Of a DNA stretch of 64,000 nucleotides, positions 15,888-25,666 are shown one piece after another; the stretch's first letter is position 1; each line of letters opens with the position of its first letter. Origin of the DNA: Microvirga terricola. GTDB taxonomy: Bacteria; Pseudomonadota; Alphaproteobacteria; Rhizobiales; Beijerinckiaceae. The position numbers and the translations under genes were made by a program. The notes beneath the pieces were generated by a model. It saw only the letters and a list, made by a program, of their open reading frames with translations. It was not told the origin of the DNA and searched no databases. The stretch is taken from the NCBI RefSeq assembly GCF_011777495.1, contig NZ_JAATJS010000002.1, forward strand, positions 124,001 to 188,000, read 5' to 3'.

Positions 15888-16202
15888 TTAACGGCGGCAA
15901 TAGAGGCGATGAAGCTCGGCCATGAGGCTTTCGATGCGCGGGTCGGCGATACGGTACCAGAGCGTCTGGCTCTCCCGCCGGAAGGCGAGAATGCCTTCGT
16001 CGCGCATCTTGGCGAGGTGCTGCGACAGGGCCGACTGGCTGAGGCCCGAGGCCTCCACCAACGTGCCCGCCGTCGCCTCGCCGCACTCCGCCAGCTTGCA
16101 CAGCATCATCAGCCGCCGCTCGTTGCCGAGCGCGCGCAGGATGTTCGCAACCTCGAGGGCGTTGGCCTCGAAATCCGCAAGGTCCGGCGGGGGAAGGGTC
16201 AT
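15888..16202 (-). CDS. bigR: ArsR-family repressor of BigR/SqrR type
   Basis: A 104-residue winged-helix regulator: NALEVANILRALGNERRLMML leads into the recognition helix SGLSQSALSQHLAKMRDEGIL and the wing RRESQTLWYRI. Cys40 (KLAECGE) and Cys102 (LYCRR) match the pair that forms a tetrasulfide link in the persulfide sensors BigR and SqrR; a third Cys is at 35. In that family, sulfane sulfur releases the repressor from DNA. It is transcribed away from the persulfide dioxygenase gene. Two inverted repeats in the shared gap are the likely operators. Confidence 0.87.
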   Translation of the reverse strand: MTLPPPDLADFEANALEVANILRALGNERRLMMLCKLAECGEATAGTLVEASGLSQSALSQHLAKMRDEGILAFRRESQTLWYRIADPRIESLMAELHRLYCRR

Positions 16203-16218
16203 GACGTCGTCCTATTAA

Positions 16219-16249
16219 ATTAGATATTGCTAAATTAGCTATCACTAAT
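16219..16249. promoter_or_regulatory. Double operator for the BigR-type repressor
   Basis: Two adjacent inverted repeats of the form ATTAG-N6-CTAA(A/T) occur at 16219-16234 and 16234-16249, with centres 15 bases apart. They lie in an AT-rich gap between the divergent repressor (start 16202) and dioxygenase (start 16285). Known BigR sites are AT-rich palindromes between the same two genes, which supports shared control of both directions. Confidence 0.7.
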
Positions 16250-16284
16250 ATATATGTCAAGCACGATCTCAAAAGGAGCTGTCC

Positions 16285-17160
16285 ATGACCTCTCAGGCGA
16301 AGCCCGTCATCCGCGCCTTCTTCGACGAACCTACCAACACGGTCAGCTATCTCGTCGCCGATCCGGCGACCAAGAAGGCCGCCATCGTCGATCCGGTGCT
16401 CGACTACGATCATCGCTCTGGCAAAGCTTCCATGAAGTCGGCGCAGGGGCTTTTGGCGGCAGCGCAGGAGGCGGGCTACACCATTGAATGGGTGCTGGAA
16501 ACGCACGCCCATGCGGATCACCTGTCCGCCGCGCCCTACGTCAAGCTGAAGACCGGCGCGAAGGTCGGCATCGGCGAGCATATCCGCGAGGTGCAAAAAA
16601 TCTTCCGGCCCATCTTCGATGCCGCCGACGTATCCGGCGACGGCACTGAGTTCGACCATCTCTTCAGGGATGGCGAGCGCTTCCGCATCGGCGAGCTGGA
16701 AGTGGAGGTGATGCACGTCCCCGGCCATACACCCGCCGACATCGCCTACAAGATCGCGGATGCTGTCTTCGTCGGCGACACCATGTTCATGCCTGATTAC
16801 GGCACCGCCCGCGCTGACTTTCCCGGCGGCAGCGCACAGAGCCTCTACCGCTCAATCAAGAAGATCCTCGGCCTTCCGCCGGAGACGCGCCTGTTCATGT
16901 GCCACGACTACAAAGCGCCGGGCCGCAGCGACTACGCCTGGGAGGCCACGGTCGGTGAGCAGGTCGCGAACAACGTGCACCTCAAGGACGGCGTGACGGA
17001 AGAGCAGTTCGTCGCCATGCGCGAGGCGCGAGATGCGACGCTGGCTGCACCGACGCTTCTTCTCCCCTCCATCCAGGTCAACATCCGCGCCGGCAATTTG
17101 CCGCCGCCGGATGCGAACGGCGTGCGCTATCTGAAAGTGCCGGTGAAGATCGCGGCGTAA
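16285..17160 (+). CDS. blh: Metallo-beta-lactamase fold persulfide dioxygenase-like protein (Blh/ETHE1 type)
   Basis: The 291-residue protein carries the metal motif ETHAHADH (72-79), the later MHVPGHTPADIAY and the CHDY segment of the ETHE1/Blh group. Members oxidise glutathione persulfide to sulfite with iron and oxygen. The C-terminal part (LPSIQVNIRAGNLPPP) is the Blh-type signature. AAAGGAG sits 8 bases before the ATG. Sulfite made here could be exported by the divergent TSUP protein or oxidised by SorAB. A perfect terminator follows. The name blh is used by analogy with the BigR operons of Agrobacterium and Xylella. Confidence 0.9.
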   Translation: MTSQAKPVIRAFFDEPTNTVSYLVADPATKKAAIVDPVLDYDHRSGKASMKSAQGLLAAAQEAGYTIEWVLETHAHADHLSAAPYVKLKTGAKVGIGEHIREVQKIFRPIFDAADVSGDGTEFDHLFRDGERFRIGELEVEVMHVPGHTPADIAYKIADAVFVGDTMFMPDYGTARADFPGGSAQSLYRSIKKILGLPPETRLFMCHDYKAPGRSDYAWEATVGEQVANNVHLKDGVTEEQFVAMREARDATLAAPTLLLPSIQVNIRAGNLPPPDANGVRYLKVPVKIAA

Positions 17161-17161
17161 C

Positions 17162-17192
17162 AAAAAGGGCGCGCTTGCAGCGCGCCCTTTTT
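17162..17192. terminator. Bidirectional Rho-independent terminator
   Basis: A perfect 13-bp stem (AAAAAGGGCGCGC / GCGCGCCCTTTTT) with loop TTGCA lies between the convergent blh and lepA genes. The A and T runs on both sides let it stop transcription from either direction. Confidence 0.93.
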
Positions 17193-17213
17193 GTTTGTGA
17201 GTGAAGTGAAACC

Positions 17214-19019
17214 TCAGCTATCCATCTTAAGGGCTGCGATGAACGCTTCTTGCGGGATGTCGACCTTGCCGAACTGGCGCATCCGCTTCTTGCCTTCCTT
17301 CTGCTTGTCGAGCAGCTTGCGCTTGCGGCTGGCGTCACCGCCGTAGCACTTGGCGGTCACGTCCTTGCGCAGCGCGCGGATGGTTTCGCGGGCAATGATC
17401 TTGCCGCCGATCGCGGCCTGCACCGGGATCTGGAACATGTGCGGCGGGATCAGCTCTTTGAGCTTTTCGCACATGGCGCGGCCGCGGCTTTCGGCGCGGG
17501 TGCGGTGCACCAGCATGGACAGCGCATCGACGGGCTCGGCATTCACCAGCACCGACATCTTCACGAGATCGCCTTCGCGATAGTCGGAGATGTGGTAGTC
17601 GAACGAAGCGTAACCCTTCGAGATCGACTTCAGGCGGTCGTAGAAATCGAACACCACTTCGTTGAGCGGCAGGTCATAGACGACCATGGCGCGCTTGCCG
17701 ACATAGTTGAGGTCGATCTGGTTGCCGCGCCGGTCCTGGCAGAGCTTGAGCACCGAGCCGAGATATTCGTCGGGCGTCAGGATCGTGGCGCGGATCCACG
17801 GTTCCTCGATGGCTTCGATCTTCATCACGTCCGGCATGTCGGCTGGGTTGTGAAGCTCCTTCACCGTGCCGTCGGTCATCTTAAGGTGATAGACCACGCT
17901 CGGTGCGGTGGAGATGAGGTCGAGGTTGAACTCGCGCTCCAGGCGCTCCTGAATGATTTCGAGGTGCAGCAGCCCCAGGAAGCCGCAGCGGAAGCCGAAG
18001 CCGAGCGCGGCGGAGGTCTCCATCTCGAAGGAGAAGCTGGCGTCGTTCAGGCGAAGTTTGCCCATGGCGGCGCGAAGGTTCTCGAACTCGGCGGCGTCGA
18101 CGGGGAAGAGACCGCAGAACACCACCGGCTGCACGGGCTTGAAGCCCGGAAGCGCCTGGGCGGTGGGCTTGCGGTCGTCGGTGATGGTGTCGCCGACGCG
18201 CGTATCGGACACTTCCTTGATCGAGGCGGTAAGGAAGCCGACCTCGCCCGGCCCGAGTTGAGCCATGTCCTGCATCTTCGGGCGGAAAACGCCGATCTTG
18301 TCGACGCCATAGGTGGCGTTGGTGCCCATCATCTTGATGGTCATGCCCTTTTTCAGCACGCCGTCGATGATGCGCACGAGCACGACCACGCCGAGATAGG
18401 CGTCGTACCAGGAATCGACGAGCATCGCCTTCAGCGGCGCGTTCTCATCGCCCTTCGGCGGAGGCAACTTCTTGACGATGGCTTCCAGCACGCCCTCGAT
18501 GTTGAGGCCTGTCTTGGCGGAAATCGGCACGGCATCCGAAGCGTCGATGCCGATCACCTCCTCGATCTGCTCCTTGATCCGGTCCGGATCGGCGGCGGGC
18601 AAGTCGATCTTGTTGAGGACGGGCACGATCTCATGGTTGGCGTCGATAGCCTGATAGACGTTGGCGAGCGTCTGCGCCTCCACCCCTTGCGAGGCGTCCA
18701 CGACCAGGAGCGAACCTTCGCAGGCTGCCAGCGAGCGTGAGACCTCATAGGCGAAGTCCACGTGGCCGGGGGTGTCCATGAGGTTCAGGATGTAGGTCTT
18801 ACCGTCTTCAGCCTTGTATTCCAGGCGCACGGTCTGGGCCTTGATGGTGATGCCCCGTTCCCGCTCGATATCCATGTTGTCGAGCACCTGCTCCGTCATC
18901 TCGCGGGCGGTGAGCGCCCCCGTGGTCTGGATCAGGCGGTCGGCAAGGGTCGACTTCCCGTGGTCGATATGGGCCACGATGGAAAAGTTGCGGATCAGGT
19001 CGAAAGTATGTGCGCTCAT
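17214..19019 (-). CDS. lepA: Elongation factor 4 (back-translocating GTPase)
   Basis: LepA is a ribosome-associated GTPase that rescues stalled or mistranslocated ribosomes. The 601-residue product has all G motifs: G1 [10 protein letters not shown]2 RGITI, G3 DTPGHVDF, G4 NKIDLP. It also has the EF4-specific C-terminal part ([40 protein letters not shown]). The length equals the family norm when started at the ATG at 19019 ([14 protein letters not shown]). The frame stays open upstream but has no family similarity. Confidence 0.97.
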   Translation of the reverse strand: MSAHTFDLIRNFSIVAHIDHGKSTLADRLIQTTGALTAREMTEQVLDNMDIERERGITIKAQTVRLEYKAEDGKTYILNLMDTPGHVDFAYEVSRSLAACEGSLLVVDASQGVEAQTLANVYQAIDANHEIVPVLNKIDLPAADPDRIKEQIEEVIGIDASDAVPISAKTGLNIEGVLEAIVKKLPPPKGDENAPLKAMLVDSWYDAYLGVVVLVRIIDGVLKKGMTIKMMGTNATYGVDKIGVFRPKMQDMAQLGPGEVGFLTASIKEVSDTRVGDTITDDRKPTAQALPGFKPVQPVVFCGLFPVDAAEFENLRAAMGKLRLNDASFSFEMETSAALGFGFRCGFLGLLHLEIIQERLEREFNLDLISTAPSVVYHLKMTDGTVKELHNPADMPDVMKIEAIEEPWIRATILTPDEYLGSVLKLCQDRRGNQIDLNYVGKRAMVVYDLPLNEVVFDFYDRLKSISKGYASFDYHISDYREGDLVKMSVLVNAEPVDALSMLVHRTRAESRGRAMCEKLKELIPPHMFQIPVQAAIGGKIIARETIRALRKDVTAKCYGGDASRKRKLLDKQKEGKKRMRQFGKVDIPQEAFIAALKMDS

Positions 19020-19223
19020 GCCGGGCACATAGCAGCGCGGGCACAGGAAGCCAAGCGAAGGCGTTGTCGCGAAGGGGAAAATCGGCGGGAAAGCCTCGGC
19101 TTGGGGCCAGGGTGGGCAACGCTTTGGGGCCTTGGGGCGTTGACGAGGCGCTTCCCCTTCCGGGGCAGTTCGCGCCGGGCGGCTCACGGCCCGGCCCGTC
19201 CAACCAACAAAAGGACCCGGACG

Positions 19224-19760
19224 ATGACGAAAGTACGCATGCTCCGGCCGCAGCGGAAGGCGGCCGCTCTCGATACCCCGACCGACCTCGCGCCTGATGC
19301 CGTGGTCGAGATTTCCAGAGCTCTCAATACGCTCCTTGCCGATACGTTTGCTCTTTACCTAAAGACCAAGAATTTTCACTGGCATATGAGCGGGCCGCAT
19401 TTTCGCGACTACCACCTGCTCCTCGACAAGCATTCCGAGCAGATTTTTGCCATGACCGACGACATGGCGGAGCGCGTCCGCAAGATTGGCGGCATGACCA
19501 TCCGCTCCATCGGCCACATCGCGAAACTGCAGCGGGTCGACGACAACGATGCCGAATTCGTGCCGCCGCTCGATATGCTGCGAGAGCTTCTGGCCGACAA
19601 CAAAGCCTTCACTGCCAACATGCGCGCGGCCCATAAGATCTGCGACGACAACGGCGACGTCGCAACCGTCAGCATGATCGAGGTCTGGATCGACGAAACC
19701 GAACGCCGGACGTGGTTCCTCTTCGAGGCCAGCCGGGGCGCGGACCGCACCGGGCACTAG
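19224..19760 (+). CDS. dps: Dps-family DNA-binding ferritin-like protein
   Basis: Dps forms a 12-mer shell that stores iron and protects DNA from peroxide. The 178-residue product has the ferroxidase segment [29 protein letters not shown] and a four-helix layout. Its N-terminal tail ([14 protein letters not shown]) is rich in Lys and Arg and could bind DNA. AAAGGA precedes the ATG. It is divergent from lepA and its stop is 9 bp from the convergent hrcA stop. I found no perfect EcfG promoter before it. Confidence 0.93.
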   Translation: MTKVRMLRPQRKAAALDTPTDLAPDAVVEISRALNTLLADTFALYLKTKNFHWHMSGPHFRDYHLLLDKHSEQIFAMTDDMAERVRKIGGMTIRSIGHIAKLQRVDDNDAEFVPPLDMLRELLADNKAFTANMRAAHKICDDNGDVATVSMIEVWIDETERRTWFLFEASRGADRTGH

Positions 19761-19769
19761 GACGGCGGG

Positions 19770-20861
19770 TTAGCGTCCGCGCTCGAGAATGCGTGAGACC
19801 ACCTTCGCGGTGTAATCGACCATCGGCACGATGCGGGCATAGTTCAGCCGCGTCGGGCCGATGACGCCGACGACGCCGACGATCTTCTGGTTCCCGTCCC
19901 GGAAAGGCGCGGCGATCATCGACGAGCCGGAGAGCGAGAAAAGCTTGTTCTCCGAGCCGATGAAGATGCGCACCCCTTCGCCGCCTTCGGCGCGGCTCAG
20001 CAGGTCAATCACGTCCGTCTGGGTTTCGAGGTCGGCGAAGAGCAGGCGGATGCGCTCAAGGTCCTCCGTGGCCTTCAGGTCATCGAGCAGGTTCGCCTGG
20101 CCGCGCACGATGAGCTGACGCGATTCCACCGGCCCCACCGTGGTCGCGAGGCCTGCCTCGACGAGCTTGGCGGTGAGGCCGTCGAGTTCCTTCTCCATCT
20201 CGGCACGCCGGCGCTGGATGTCCTGCCGGAGATCGCCGAGAGTGCGGCCCTGAATGCGCGCGTTGAGAAAGTTTCCCGCCTCCACCAGCGCACCGGCGGG
20301 CAGGCCGACGGGTAAGTCGAGCAGGCGATTTTCCACCGATCCGTCCTCGGACACCAGCACCACGAGGGCCCGGGCGGGGTCGAGGCGCACGAACTCGATG
20401 TGTTTGAGCGCCGCATTGGATTTCGAGGTCACCACCACGCCTGCGCCCCGCGACACGCCGGACAGCAGCGTCGAGGCCTCCGCCAGCGCGGTCTCCAGGG
20501 TGTGGCCGGAAGCGGCGGCCCTCATCTGCGCTTCGATATGGGCCCGCTCCTCCGTCGTCACGTCGCCGATTTCCATCATGGCATCGACGAAGAAGCGCAG
20601 GCCCGTCTCCGTCGGCAGGCGTCCAGCGCTGGTATGGGGCGCGAAGACCAGCCCCGCCGCCTCCAGATCCGCCATCACGTTGCGTATCGAGGCCGGGGAG
20701 AGCGGATGGGTCAGAACGCGCGCAAGATTGCGCGATCCGACCGGCTCACCAGTGACGAGATAGGTCTCGACGATCTGGCGAAAAATCTCGCGCGAGCGCT
20801 CGTTCAGGTCCGCAGCGAGGCGGGCTTCTAGTGAGGAGGGCGAAGAACTCGAAATAGGCAT
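19770..20861 (-). CDS. hrcA: Heat-inducible transcription repressor
   Basis: HrcA represses groESL-type operons by binding CIRCE elements. The 363-residue product has the N-terminal winged helix ([42 protein letters not shown]) and the signature [19 protein letters not shown]. It also has the GAF-like region ending in [24 protein letters not shown]. The start is uncertain: ATG at 20861 and ATG at 20888 are both plausible and neither has a clear ribosome site. The hrcA-rph-rdgB neighbourhood is conserved in the order. No CIRCE element was seen in the window. Confidence 0.94.
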   Translation of the reverse strand: MPISSSSPSSLEARLAADLNERSREIFRQIVETYLVTGEPVGSRNLARVLTHPLSPASIRNVMADLEAAGLVFAPHTSAGRLPTETGLRFFVDAMMEIGDVTTEERAHIEAQMRAAASGHTLETALAEASTLLSGVSRGAGVVVTSKSNAALKHIEFVRLDPARALVVLVSEDGSVENRLLDLPVGLPAGALVEAGNFLNARIQGRTLGDLRQDIQRRRAEMEKELDGLTAKLVEAGLATTVGPVESRQLIVRGQANLLDDLKATEDLERIRLLFADLETQTDVIDLLSRAEGGEGVRIFIGSENKLFSLSGSSMIAAPFRDGNQKIVGVVGVIGPTRLNYARIVPMVDYTAKVVSRILERGR

Positions 20862-21093
20862 CACAATCGAAAGTCTGGACAAGCTCATCCGGTGAGGGAC
20901 AGGGCGGCGATAGGAATATGGGAGCTTCGCGTCCCGAACGCCAGCGCTAAACACGGTCTATGCCGTGGCCGAATCCCGGCGATCACCGCCATAACAGGGA
21001 TGTGTGTTCCCCCACATTTCTACGCGCCTGAGGTTGCCAAGGTCCGAGCGCGGGGAGGAAATTCACCCCTCCGCATTGGAGAAAGGCCCTCTG

Positions 21094-21612
21094 ATGACAC
21101 GAAGTGTGAAGTGGATCTTGCTCGCGGTAACGCTTGCCGCGGCAACGCCGTCTTCCGGGCAGGCGCGGAAACTGGATGCCTTTCTCGGGGAGTTCCAGGG
21201 CGGCTGTACTGGATCGGACGAATACGGGGCATTCGTTGCCTCATTGGGTGAGTGGTATACGTCCTCAGGCTCGCTGCAAAATCCCATCGTCGCACCGGAG
21301 GAGATCAAGAAGGCCATGGGCCCCCTGCGGGCGGTCGATCGTGGCGAGTACGTCTCAATAAGCGTGCCTTTGGCCGGCACGTTTAAGGGGCTTCCGGTCT
21401 CAGGGCTCGAATTCGAGCTTGGGAACGAAAACGGCATTCATACGGAGGCAATCCTCTTTGCCTCCAAGCTGAGCGAGGTTCGACGGCTCCTGGGTCGGAG
21501 CGTCGTCGCGAGCCGCAAAACCTTGGCGAAGAAGTTCCCGAACAGCGTCCCCTCCATCGACATCGTTCAGGAGAAAGGCCAGGTCAAAATCCTCTGCATC
21601 CTCTCGGATTGA
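21094..21612 (+). CDS. Secreted protein of unknown function
   Basis: A 172-residue protein with an N-terminal signal peptide (WILLAVTLAAATPSSGQA, cleavage near 24). The mature part contains Cys in GGCTGSDEYGAF and near the end in KILCILSD, possibly a disulfide. Segments such as EEIKKAMGPLRAVDRGEYV and SKLSEVRRLLG suggest a mixed alpha-beta fold. No family is recognised. GGAGAAAGG precedes the ATG. It interrupts the usual hrcA-rph adjacency and may be a lineage-specific insertion. Confidence 0.68.
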   Translation: MTRSVKWILLAVTLAAATPSSGQARKLDAFLGEFQGGCTGSDEYGAFVASLGEWYTSSGSLQNPIVAPEEIKKAMGPLRAVDRGEYVSISVPLAGTFKGLPVSGLEFELGNENGIHTEAILFASKLSEVRRLLGRSVVASRKTLAKKFPNSVPSIDIVQEKGQVKILCILSD

Positions 21613-21677
21613 GGCTTTGGAGGTTGCCCCTCCAGGCTCCGAGGCTTAAGGAGAGCGTCCATTTTCTGGGAGAATAG

Positions 21678-22394
21678 ATGATGCGTCCCTCCAACCGCGC
21701 CCCCGACCAACTGCGCCCTGTCACCCTGGAGCGTGGCGTCGCGCGTTACGCGGAGGGCTCGTGCCTCGTGACCTTCGGCAATACCAAGGTGATCTGCACC
21801 GCCTCGCTCGAGGAAAAGGGGCCGCCGTGGCTGCGCGGCACCGGCAAGGGCTGGGTGACGGCGGAATATTCCATGCTGCCCCGCGCCACCCATGAACGCA
21901 CCCGCCGCGAGGTGACCGCCGGCAAGCCTTCCGGCCGCACCCAGGAGATTCAGCGCCTGATCGGCCGTTCGCTTCGCGCCGTGGTTAACCTGCCCGCCGT
22001 CGGCGAGCGGCAGATCGTGGTCGATTGCGATGTCATCCAGGCGGATGGTGGCACCCGCACGGCGTCCATCACCGGTGCCTGGGTGGCCCTGCACGAATGC
22101 TTCAGCTGGATGCAGAGCCGCTCGATCATTTCGCTGAACCCGCTGCGCGAGCCGGTGGCAGCGGTGTCCTGCGGCATCTATCAGGGAACCCCGGTGCTGG
22201 ACCTCGACTATGCCGAGGATTCCGCGGCCGAGACGGATTCCAACTTCGTCATCACCGGCTCCGGCGGCATCGTCGAGGTGCAGGGCACGGCGGAGGGCAA
22301 GCCCTTCTCCGAGGACGAGTTCTTGACCCTTCTACGTCTCGCCAAGGCGGGTGTCTCGCAGCTCGTGGATTTGCAGAAGAAGGCGGTGGCGTAA
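21678..22394 (+). CDS. rph: Ribonuclease PH
   Basis: RNase PH trims the 3' ends of tRNA precursors phosphorolytically. The 238-residue product has family hallmarks [72 protein letters not shown] and the terminal [16 protein letters not shown]. The start is either of two adjacent ATG codons (21678, 21681) after GGGAGAA. rdgB follows 32 bp downstream, a common pairing in the order. Confidence 0.97.
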   Translation: MMRPSNRAPDQLRPVTLERGVARYAEGSCLVTFGNTKVICTASLEEKGPPWLRGTGKGWVTAEYSMLPRATHERTRREVTAGKPSGRTQEIQRLIGRSLRAVVNLPAVGERQIVVDCDVIQADGGTRTASITGAWVALHECFSWMQSRSIISLNPLREPVAAVSCGIYQGTPVLDLDYAEDSAAETDSNFVITGSGGIVEVQGTAEGKPFSEDEFLTLLRLAKAGVSQLVDLQKKAVA

Positions 22395-22426
22395 ACCGCC
22401 TACCGCCCATGACCGTGGAGGCATCC

Positions 22427-23077
22427 ATGCACCGCCCCCTGACCGGCAAGGTCGTCATCGCCACCCACAATTCCGGCAAGCTGCGCGAGATGAAAGAACT
22501 TCTCGCGCCGTTCGGGATCGAGGCCGTGTCGGCGGCCGAGCTTGGCCTGCCCGAACCGGACGAGACCGGGTTCATGTTCTCTGAGAACGCGGCCATCAAG
22601 GCGCATGCAGCGGCAAAGGCTACGGGCCTGCCCGCGCTCTCCGACGATTCGGGGCTTTGCGTCGATGCGCTCGATGGCGCGCCGGGGCTTTTCACCGCCA
22701 ACTGGGCGGGGCCAAGCAAGGATTTTTCGGCGGCGATGGCGCGGGTCGAACGCGAATTGCAGAAGCGCGGTGTGGACGCGGACGGCAATCGCAAAGCCCA
22801 TTTCACCTCGGCGCTGGTTCTCGCGTGGCCGGATGGGCACGAGGAGCTGTTCGAGGGCCGCGTCTTCGGCCACGTCGTATGGCCGCCCCGTGGCAATCAG
22901 GGCTTCGGCTACGATCCCCTGTTCCAGCCGGACGGCTTCACCAAGACGTTTGGCGAGATCTCATCGGAAGAAAAGCACGGCATCGATTGGACGAAGCCAA
23001 AGCCGGAAGCCCTGTCGCACCGGGCGCGCGCCTTCCTGAACCTCGCCGCCGGCTGCCTGCCGAAGCGCGCTGTGTGA
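22427..23077 (+). CDS. rdgB: RdgB/HAM1 family non-canonical purine NTP pyrophosphatase
   Basis: This enzyme removes ITP, dITP and XTP so that deaminated purines are not incorporated. The 216-residue product has the substrate motif [11 protein letters not shown], the metal/active site segment [17 protein letters not shown], and the late [12 protein letters not shown] and [21 protein letters not shown] motifs. GTGGAG supports ATG 22427; ATG 22409 is in frame but has no better site. It follows rph in the same transcription unit. Confidence 0.96.
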   Translation: MHRPLTGKVVIATHNSGKLREMKELLAPFGIEAVSAAELGLPEPDETGFMFSENAAIKAHAAAKATGLPALSDDSGLCVDALDGAPGLFTANWAGPSKDFSAAMARVERELQKRGVDADGNRKAHFTSALVLAWPDGHEELFEGRVFGHVVWPPRGNQGFGYDPLFQPDGFTKTFGEISSEEKHGIDWTKPKPEALSHRARAFLNLAAGCLPKRAV

Positions 23078-23084
23078 AACGAGA

Positions 23085-23108
23085 CGGAGCGCCTGACGAG
23101 GCGCTCCG
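23085..23108. terminator. Hairpin between convergent rdgB and DUF2852 genes
   Basis: A perfect 10-bp stem CGGAGCGCCT / AGGCGCTCCG with loop GACG starts 8 bases after the rdgB stop. No T tract follows on either strand, so it may stabilise 3' ends or act with Rho rather than alone. Confidence 0.6.
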
Positions 23109-23121
23109 CTGAATGCTTGGC

Positions 23122-23643
23122 TTAGATATCGACCGGGCCGTTCTTCTCAGTGCGGCGCTTGGCCATGAAGGCGTCGAATTCCTCGCGGTCCTTCGCGCGC
23201 TTCAATTCCTCGACGAATTCGGTGAAGGCGCGGGCCTCCTCGTCGAGACGGCGGCGCTCCTCTTCGAGGCGCTGCAATTCCTTGCGGCGGTATTCCTCGA
23301 AAGCAGCGTTGCCGGTGCCCGTTCCAAAGCCTCCGTTGCTAAAACCGCCGGCCGGACGGCGATACGCGAACAGATCGTCCATCGGGCGGCCGAAGTTCTC
23401 GCGAAGGAAAGCCTTCGCCTCGTCGAATTTGGGATATCCCATGAGCTTCCACACCAGATAGGCCAACGCGAGCGGCCAGAACCAGACGAACGCGACAATG
23501 ATGCCGATGATTTCCAACGCGCGGCGGGGTGGACGCCCGCCGCATCGGTGATGAGCGCTGGCTCCCCACGGACCCCCGTGAGGGCCGGATTGAGGACCCG
23601 AATAAGGCCCCGAATTCCAGGCAGACGAAGCAGAGTCAGACAT
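23122..23643 (-). CDS. DUF2852 membrane-anchored protein
   Basis: The 173-residue product has a Gly/Pro/Ser-rich head, one membrane helix (IIGIIVAFVWFWPLALAYLVW, about 45-65) and the DUF2852 segment MGYPKFDEAKAFLRENFG. The C-terminal half is a charged coiled coil (EEYRRKELQRLEEERRRLDEE and on to KRAKDREEFDAFMAKRR). The family is confined to Alphaproteobacteria and has no known function. The layout suggests a cytoplasmic coiled coil tethered to the inner membrane. Confidence 0.87.
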   Translation of the reverse strand: MSDSASSAWNSGPYSGPQSGPHGGPWGASAHHRCGGRPPRRALEIIGIIVAFVWFWPLALAYLVWKLMGYPKFDEAKAFLRENFGRPMDDLFAYRRPAGGFSNGGFGTGTGNAAFEEYRRKELQRLEEERRRLDEEARAFTEFVEELKRAKDREEFDAFMAKRRTEKNGPVDI

Positions 23644-23725
23644 CGCAGCTCCCGCATGTTAATGCTAACAACATTTACATGCGGTTCGATTTTGGCGCTT
23701 TCAAGGGCAGGCCCGGCCTCAATTT

Positions 23726-24352
23726 TTAAGGATCCTTGCGGCCGCCCTGGAGCGCTCCGTGGACGAGGGCGAGCACGCCTGCGCGCAGCAGTTCGTACTT
23801 GCTCGGCAGGCCGGGGCCTTTCGGCAGCTGGCCGGCCGCATCAAGCATCGCGATGCCGTGGGAGAGCGCCCAGACCTCGATGGCAATGAAGCGCACATCG
23901 ACATCCTTGAAGCCGTCCGGAAAGGTTTCCGAGAGGGCATGGACGAGAAAGTCGAAAGCGTGCCCGCCCGGCTTGTCCTTGGCATCCGCTTCGGGCTGTG
24001 CGGAGAACATGGCGGCGTAAAAGCCCGGCTCCTGCTCCGCGAAGGCGAGATAGGCCTCTCCCATGCGCGTGAAGCGCTCGAGCGGCGTGCCCTGGCTTGT
24101 CAGGGCATGGCCGAGCCGTTCGGTGAGCTGGCTGAAGCCGCGAAAGGCCACCTCGGCCACTAGGTCCTCGCGACCCCTGAAGTGGCGATAGAGCGCAGCG
24201 GGCGTCACGCCCACGAGCTTTGCCGCATCGGCCAGCGTGAACCCGCCTAGGCCTCGCTCGGCAATGAAGCGCTGCGCCGCCTCGATCAGCGCCTCCTTCA
24301 GATTGCCGTGGTGATAGCCCTGCCTGTCGAACGGGCCGCGCCAATGCCGCAT
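23726..24352 (-). CDS. TetR/AcrR-family transcriptional regulator
   Basis: A 208-residue regulator. The N-terminal helix-turn-helix is clear (LKEALIEAAQRFIAERGLGGFTLADAAKLVGVTPAALYRHFRGREDLVAE), and the ligand domain contains GEAYLAFAEQEPGFYAAMFS, the pattern of the WHG/TetR_C_33 subgroup. The ligand is unknown. It is divergent from hemW with a 137-bp gap; no clear operator palindrome was seen there. No efflux pump is adjacent. Confidence 0.9.
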   Translation of the reverse strand: MRHWRGPFDRQGYHHGNLKEALIEAAQRFIAERGLGGFTLADAAKLVGVTPAALYRHFRGREDLVAEVAFRGFSQLTERLGHALTSQGTPLERFTRMGEAYLAFAEQEPGFYAAMFSAQPEADAKDKPGGHAFDFLVHALSETFPDGFKDVDVRFIAIEVWALSHGIAMLDAAGQLPKGPGLPSKYELLRAGVLALVHGALQGGRKDP

Positions 24353-24489
24353 GGTGGTTCCTTAGTTCACTCTTTTAAGATTAGGCCCTTGAGCGCGGGG
24401 AAGCCAGCGCAAGTCTCCTCACAAGATGGACACCGATGCGGCAAGGCAGGAGCGTGACGCCGAACGTGCAACCTGCCATAAGCGGGCGC

Positions 24490-25650
24490 ATGATCGATCA
24501 TCCCACGCGCGATGCGGGTTTCGGTGTTTATGTGCACTGGCCGTTTTGCGCCTCGAAGTGCCCCTATTGCGACTTCAACAGCCATGTCCGCCATCAGCCG
24601 GTGGACCAGGAGCGCTTTCTCGCGGCCTTTAGCCAAGAGATCGCACACACCGCGGCGCGCATTCCGGGGCGCACGGTCACCAGCATCTTTTTCGGCGGCG
24701 GTACGCCCTCGCTCATGAAGCCGGACACGGTTGGCGCGATCCTCGACGCCATCGGCGGCGCGTGGAGCATCGATCCCAATGCGGAGGTGACGCTGGAAGC
24801 AAACCCCACCAGCGTCGAAGCGGAGCGGTTTCGCGGTTATCGTCATGCTGGCGTGAACCGCGTTTCGCTGGGCGTGCAGGCGCTGAACGACCCGGATCTA
24901 CGCCGTCTCGGACGCATGCACTCCGTCGATGAGGCGCTGGCCGCCGTGAAGGTCGCTGCCTCGATCTTCGAGCGCTATTCCTTCGACCTGATCTATGCGA
25001 GGCCCGACCAGACACCGCAGGCGTGGGGAGAAGAGTTGGAGCGGGCGATCAGCCATGCGGTTGAGCATCTCTCACTCTACCAGCTCACCATCGAGCCGGG
25101 CACATGGTTCGAACGGCTCTATCAGGCGGGCAAGCTCACCGTGCCGGATGAGGAGACAGGCCGCGCGCTCTATGACGTGACTCAGGAGGTCTGCGAGCGG
25201 CGCGGCTTGCCGGCTTATGAGATCTCCAACCACGCCCGGCCTGGCGCGGAATCGCGGCACAATCTCGTCTATTGGCGCTACGGCGAATATGCGGGCATCG
25301 GCCCCGGCGCCCATGGCCGCCTTGTCACCGGCAATGCGCGGCTTGCGACCGCCACCGAAAAACATCCCGAAACATGGCTCGAGCGCGTCGAGCGTGAAGG
25401 CCACGGCGTAATCGAAGAGGAGGTTTTGACCTCCGAGGCCGAGGGCGACGAGTTTCTGCTCATGGGCCTTCGCTTGAAGGAAGGCGTCGATCCGCGCCGC
25501 TATGAAGCGTTCACCGGAAAGCCGCTCAATGAACGCGGCTTGCGCATACTGCGGGAGGAAGGCCTCATCCGCATAGACGGCACGCGCCTGAGCGTGACGG
25601 AGAAGGGCTTTCCGGTGTTGAATGCGGTAATCGCGGAGCTGGCGGCTTAA
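24490..25650 (+). CDS. hemW: HemW-like radical SAM protein (haem chaperone)
   Basis: HemW is a radical SAM protein related to coproporphyrinogen dehydrogenase that binds haem and is thought to insert it into respiratory enzymes. The 386-residue product has the iron-sulfur motif FCASKCPYC close to its start, FFGGGTPSLM, EANPTS and GVNRVSLGVQALND in the SAM core, and the HemW tail EGDEFLLMGLRLKEGVD. The ATG at 24490 places the conserved GVYVHWPF segment 10 residues in. ATG 24436 is an alternative. In many relatives hemW directly follows rdgB; here two minus-strand genes intervene. Confidence 0.93.
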   Translation: MIDHPTRDAGFGVYVHWPFCASKCPYCDFNSHVRHQPVDQERFLAAFSQEIAHTAARIPGRTVTSIFFGGGTPSLMKPDTVGAILDAIGGAWSIDPNAEVTLEANPTSVEAERFRGYRHAGVNRVSLGVQALNDPDLRRLGRMHSVDEALAAVKVAASIFERYSFDLIYARPDQTPQAWGEELERAISHAVEHLSLYQLTIEPGTWFERLYQAGKLTVPDEETGRALYDVTQEVCERRGLPAYEISNHARPGAESRHNLVYWRYGEYAGIGPGAHGRLVTGNARLATATEKHPETWLERVEREGHGVIEEEVLTSEAEGDEFLLMGLRLKEGVDPRRYEAFTGKPLNERGLRILREEGLIRIDGTRLSVTEKGFPVLNAVIAELAA

Positions 25651-25666
25651 GCGTTGGGTTGGGTCA

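Noticed and set aside
14103-16202. An arsenic resistance operon (arsC with an ArsR regulator)
   Set aside because: The regulator has the BigR cysteine pair and its co-transcribed genes are sulfur related; arsC belongs to the opposite strand run with the kinase.
17250-18740. A 496-codon open frame opposite lepA
   Set aside because: The translation is rich in His, Leu and Asp repeats typical of antisense reading in high-GC coding DNA, and lepA is intact.
19115-19145. GGCAAC-N17-CGTT before dps as an EcfG promoter
   Set aside because: The -35 is imperfect and the site overlaps no other support; left as a weak possibility only.
23085-23108. A classical intrinsic terminator after rdgB
   Set aside because: The stem is perfect but there is no T tract on either strand, so it is listed only as a hairpin with lower confidence.
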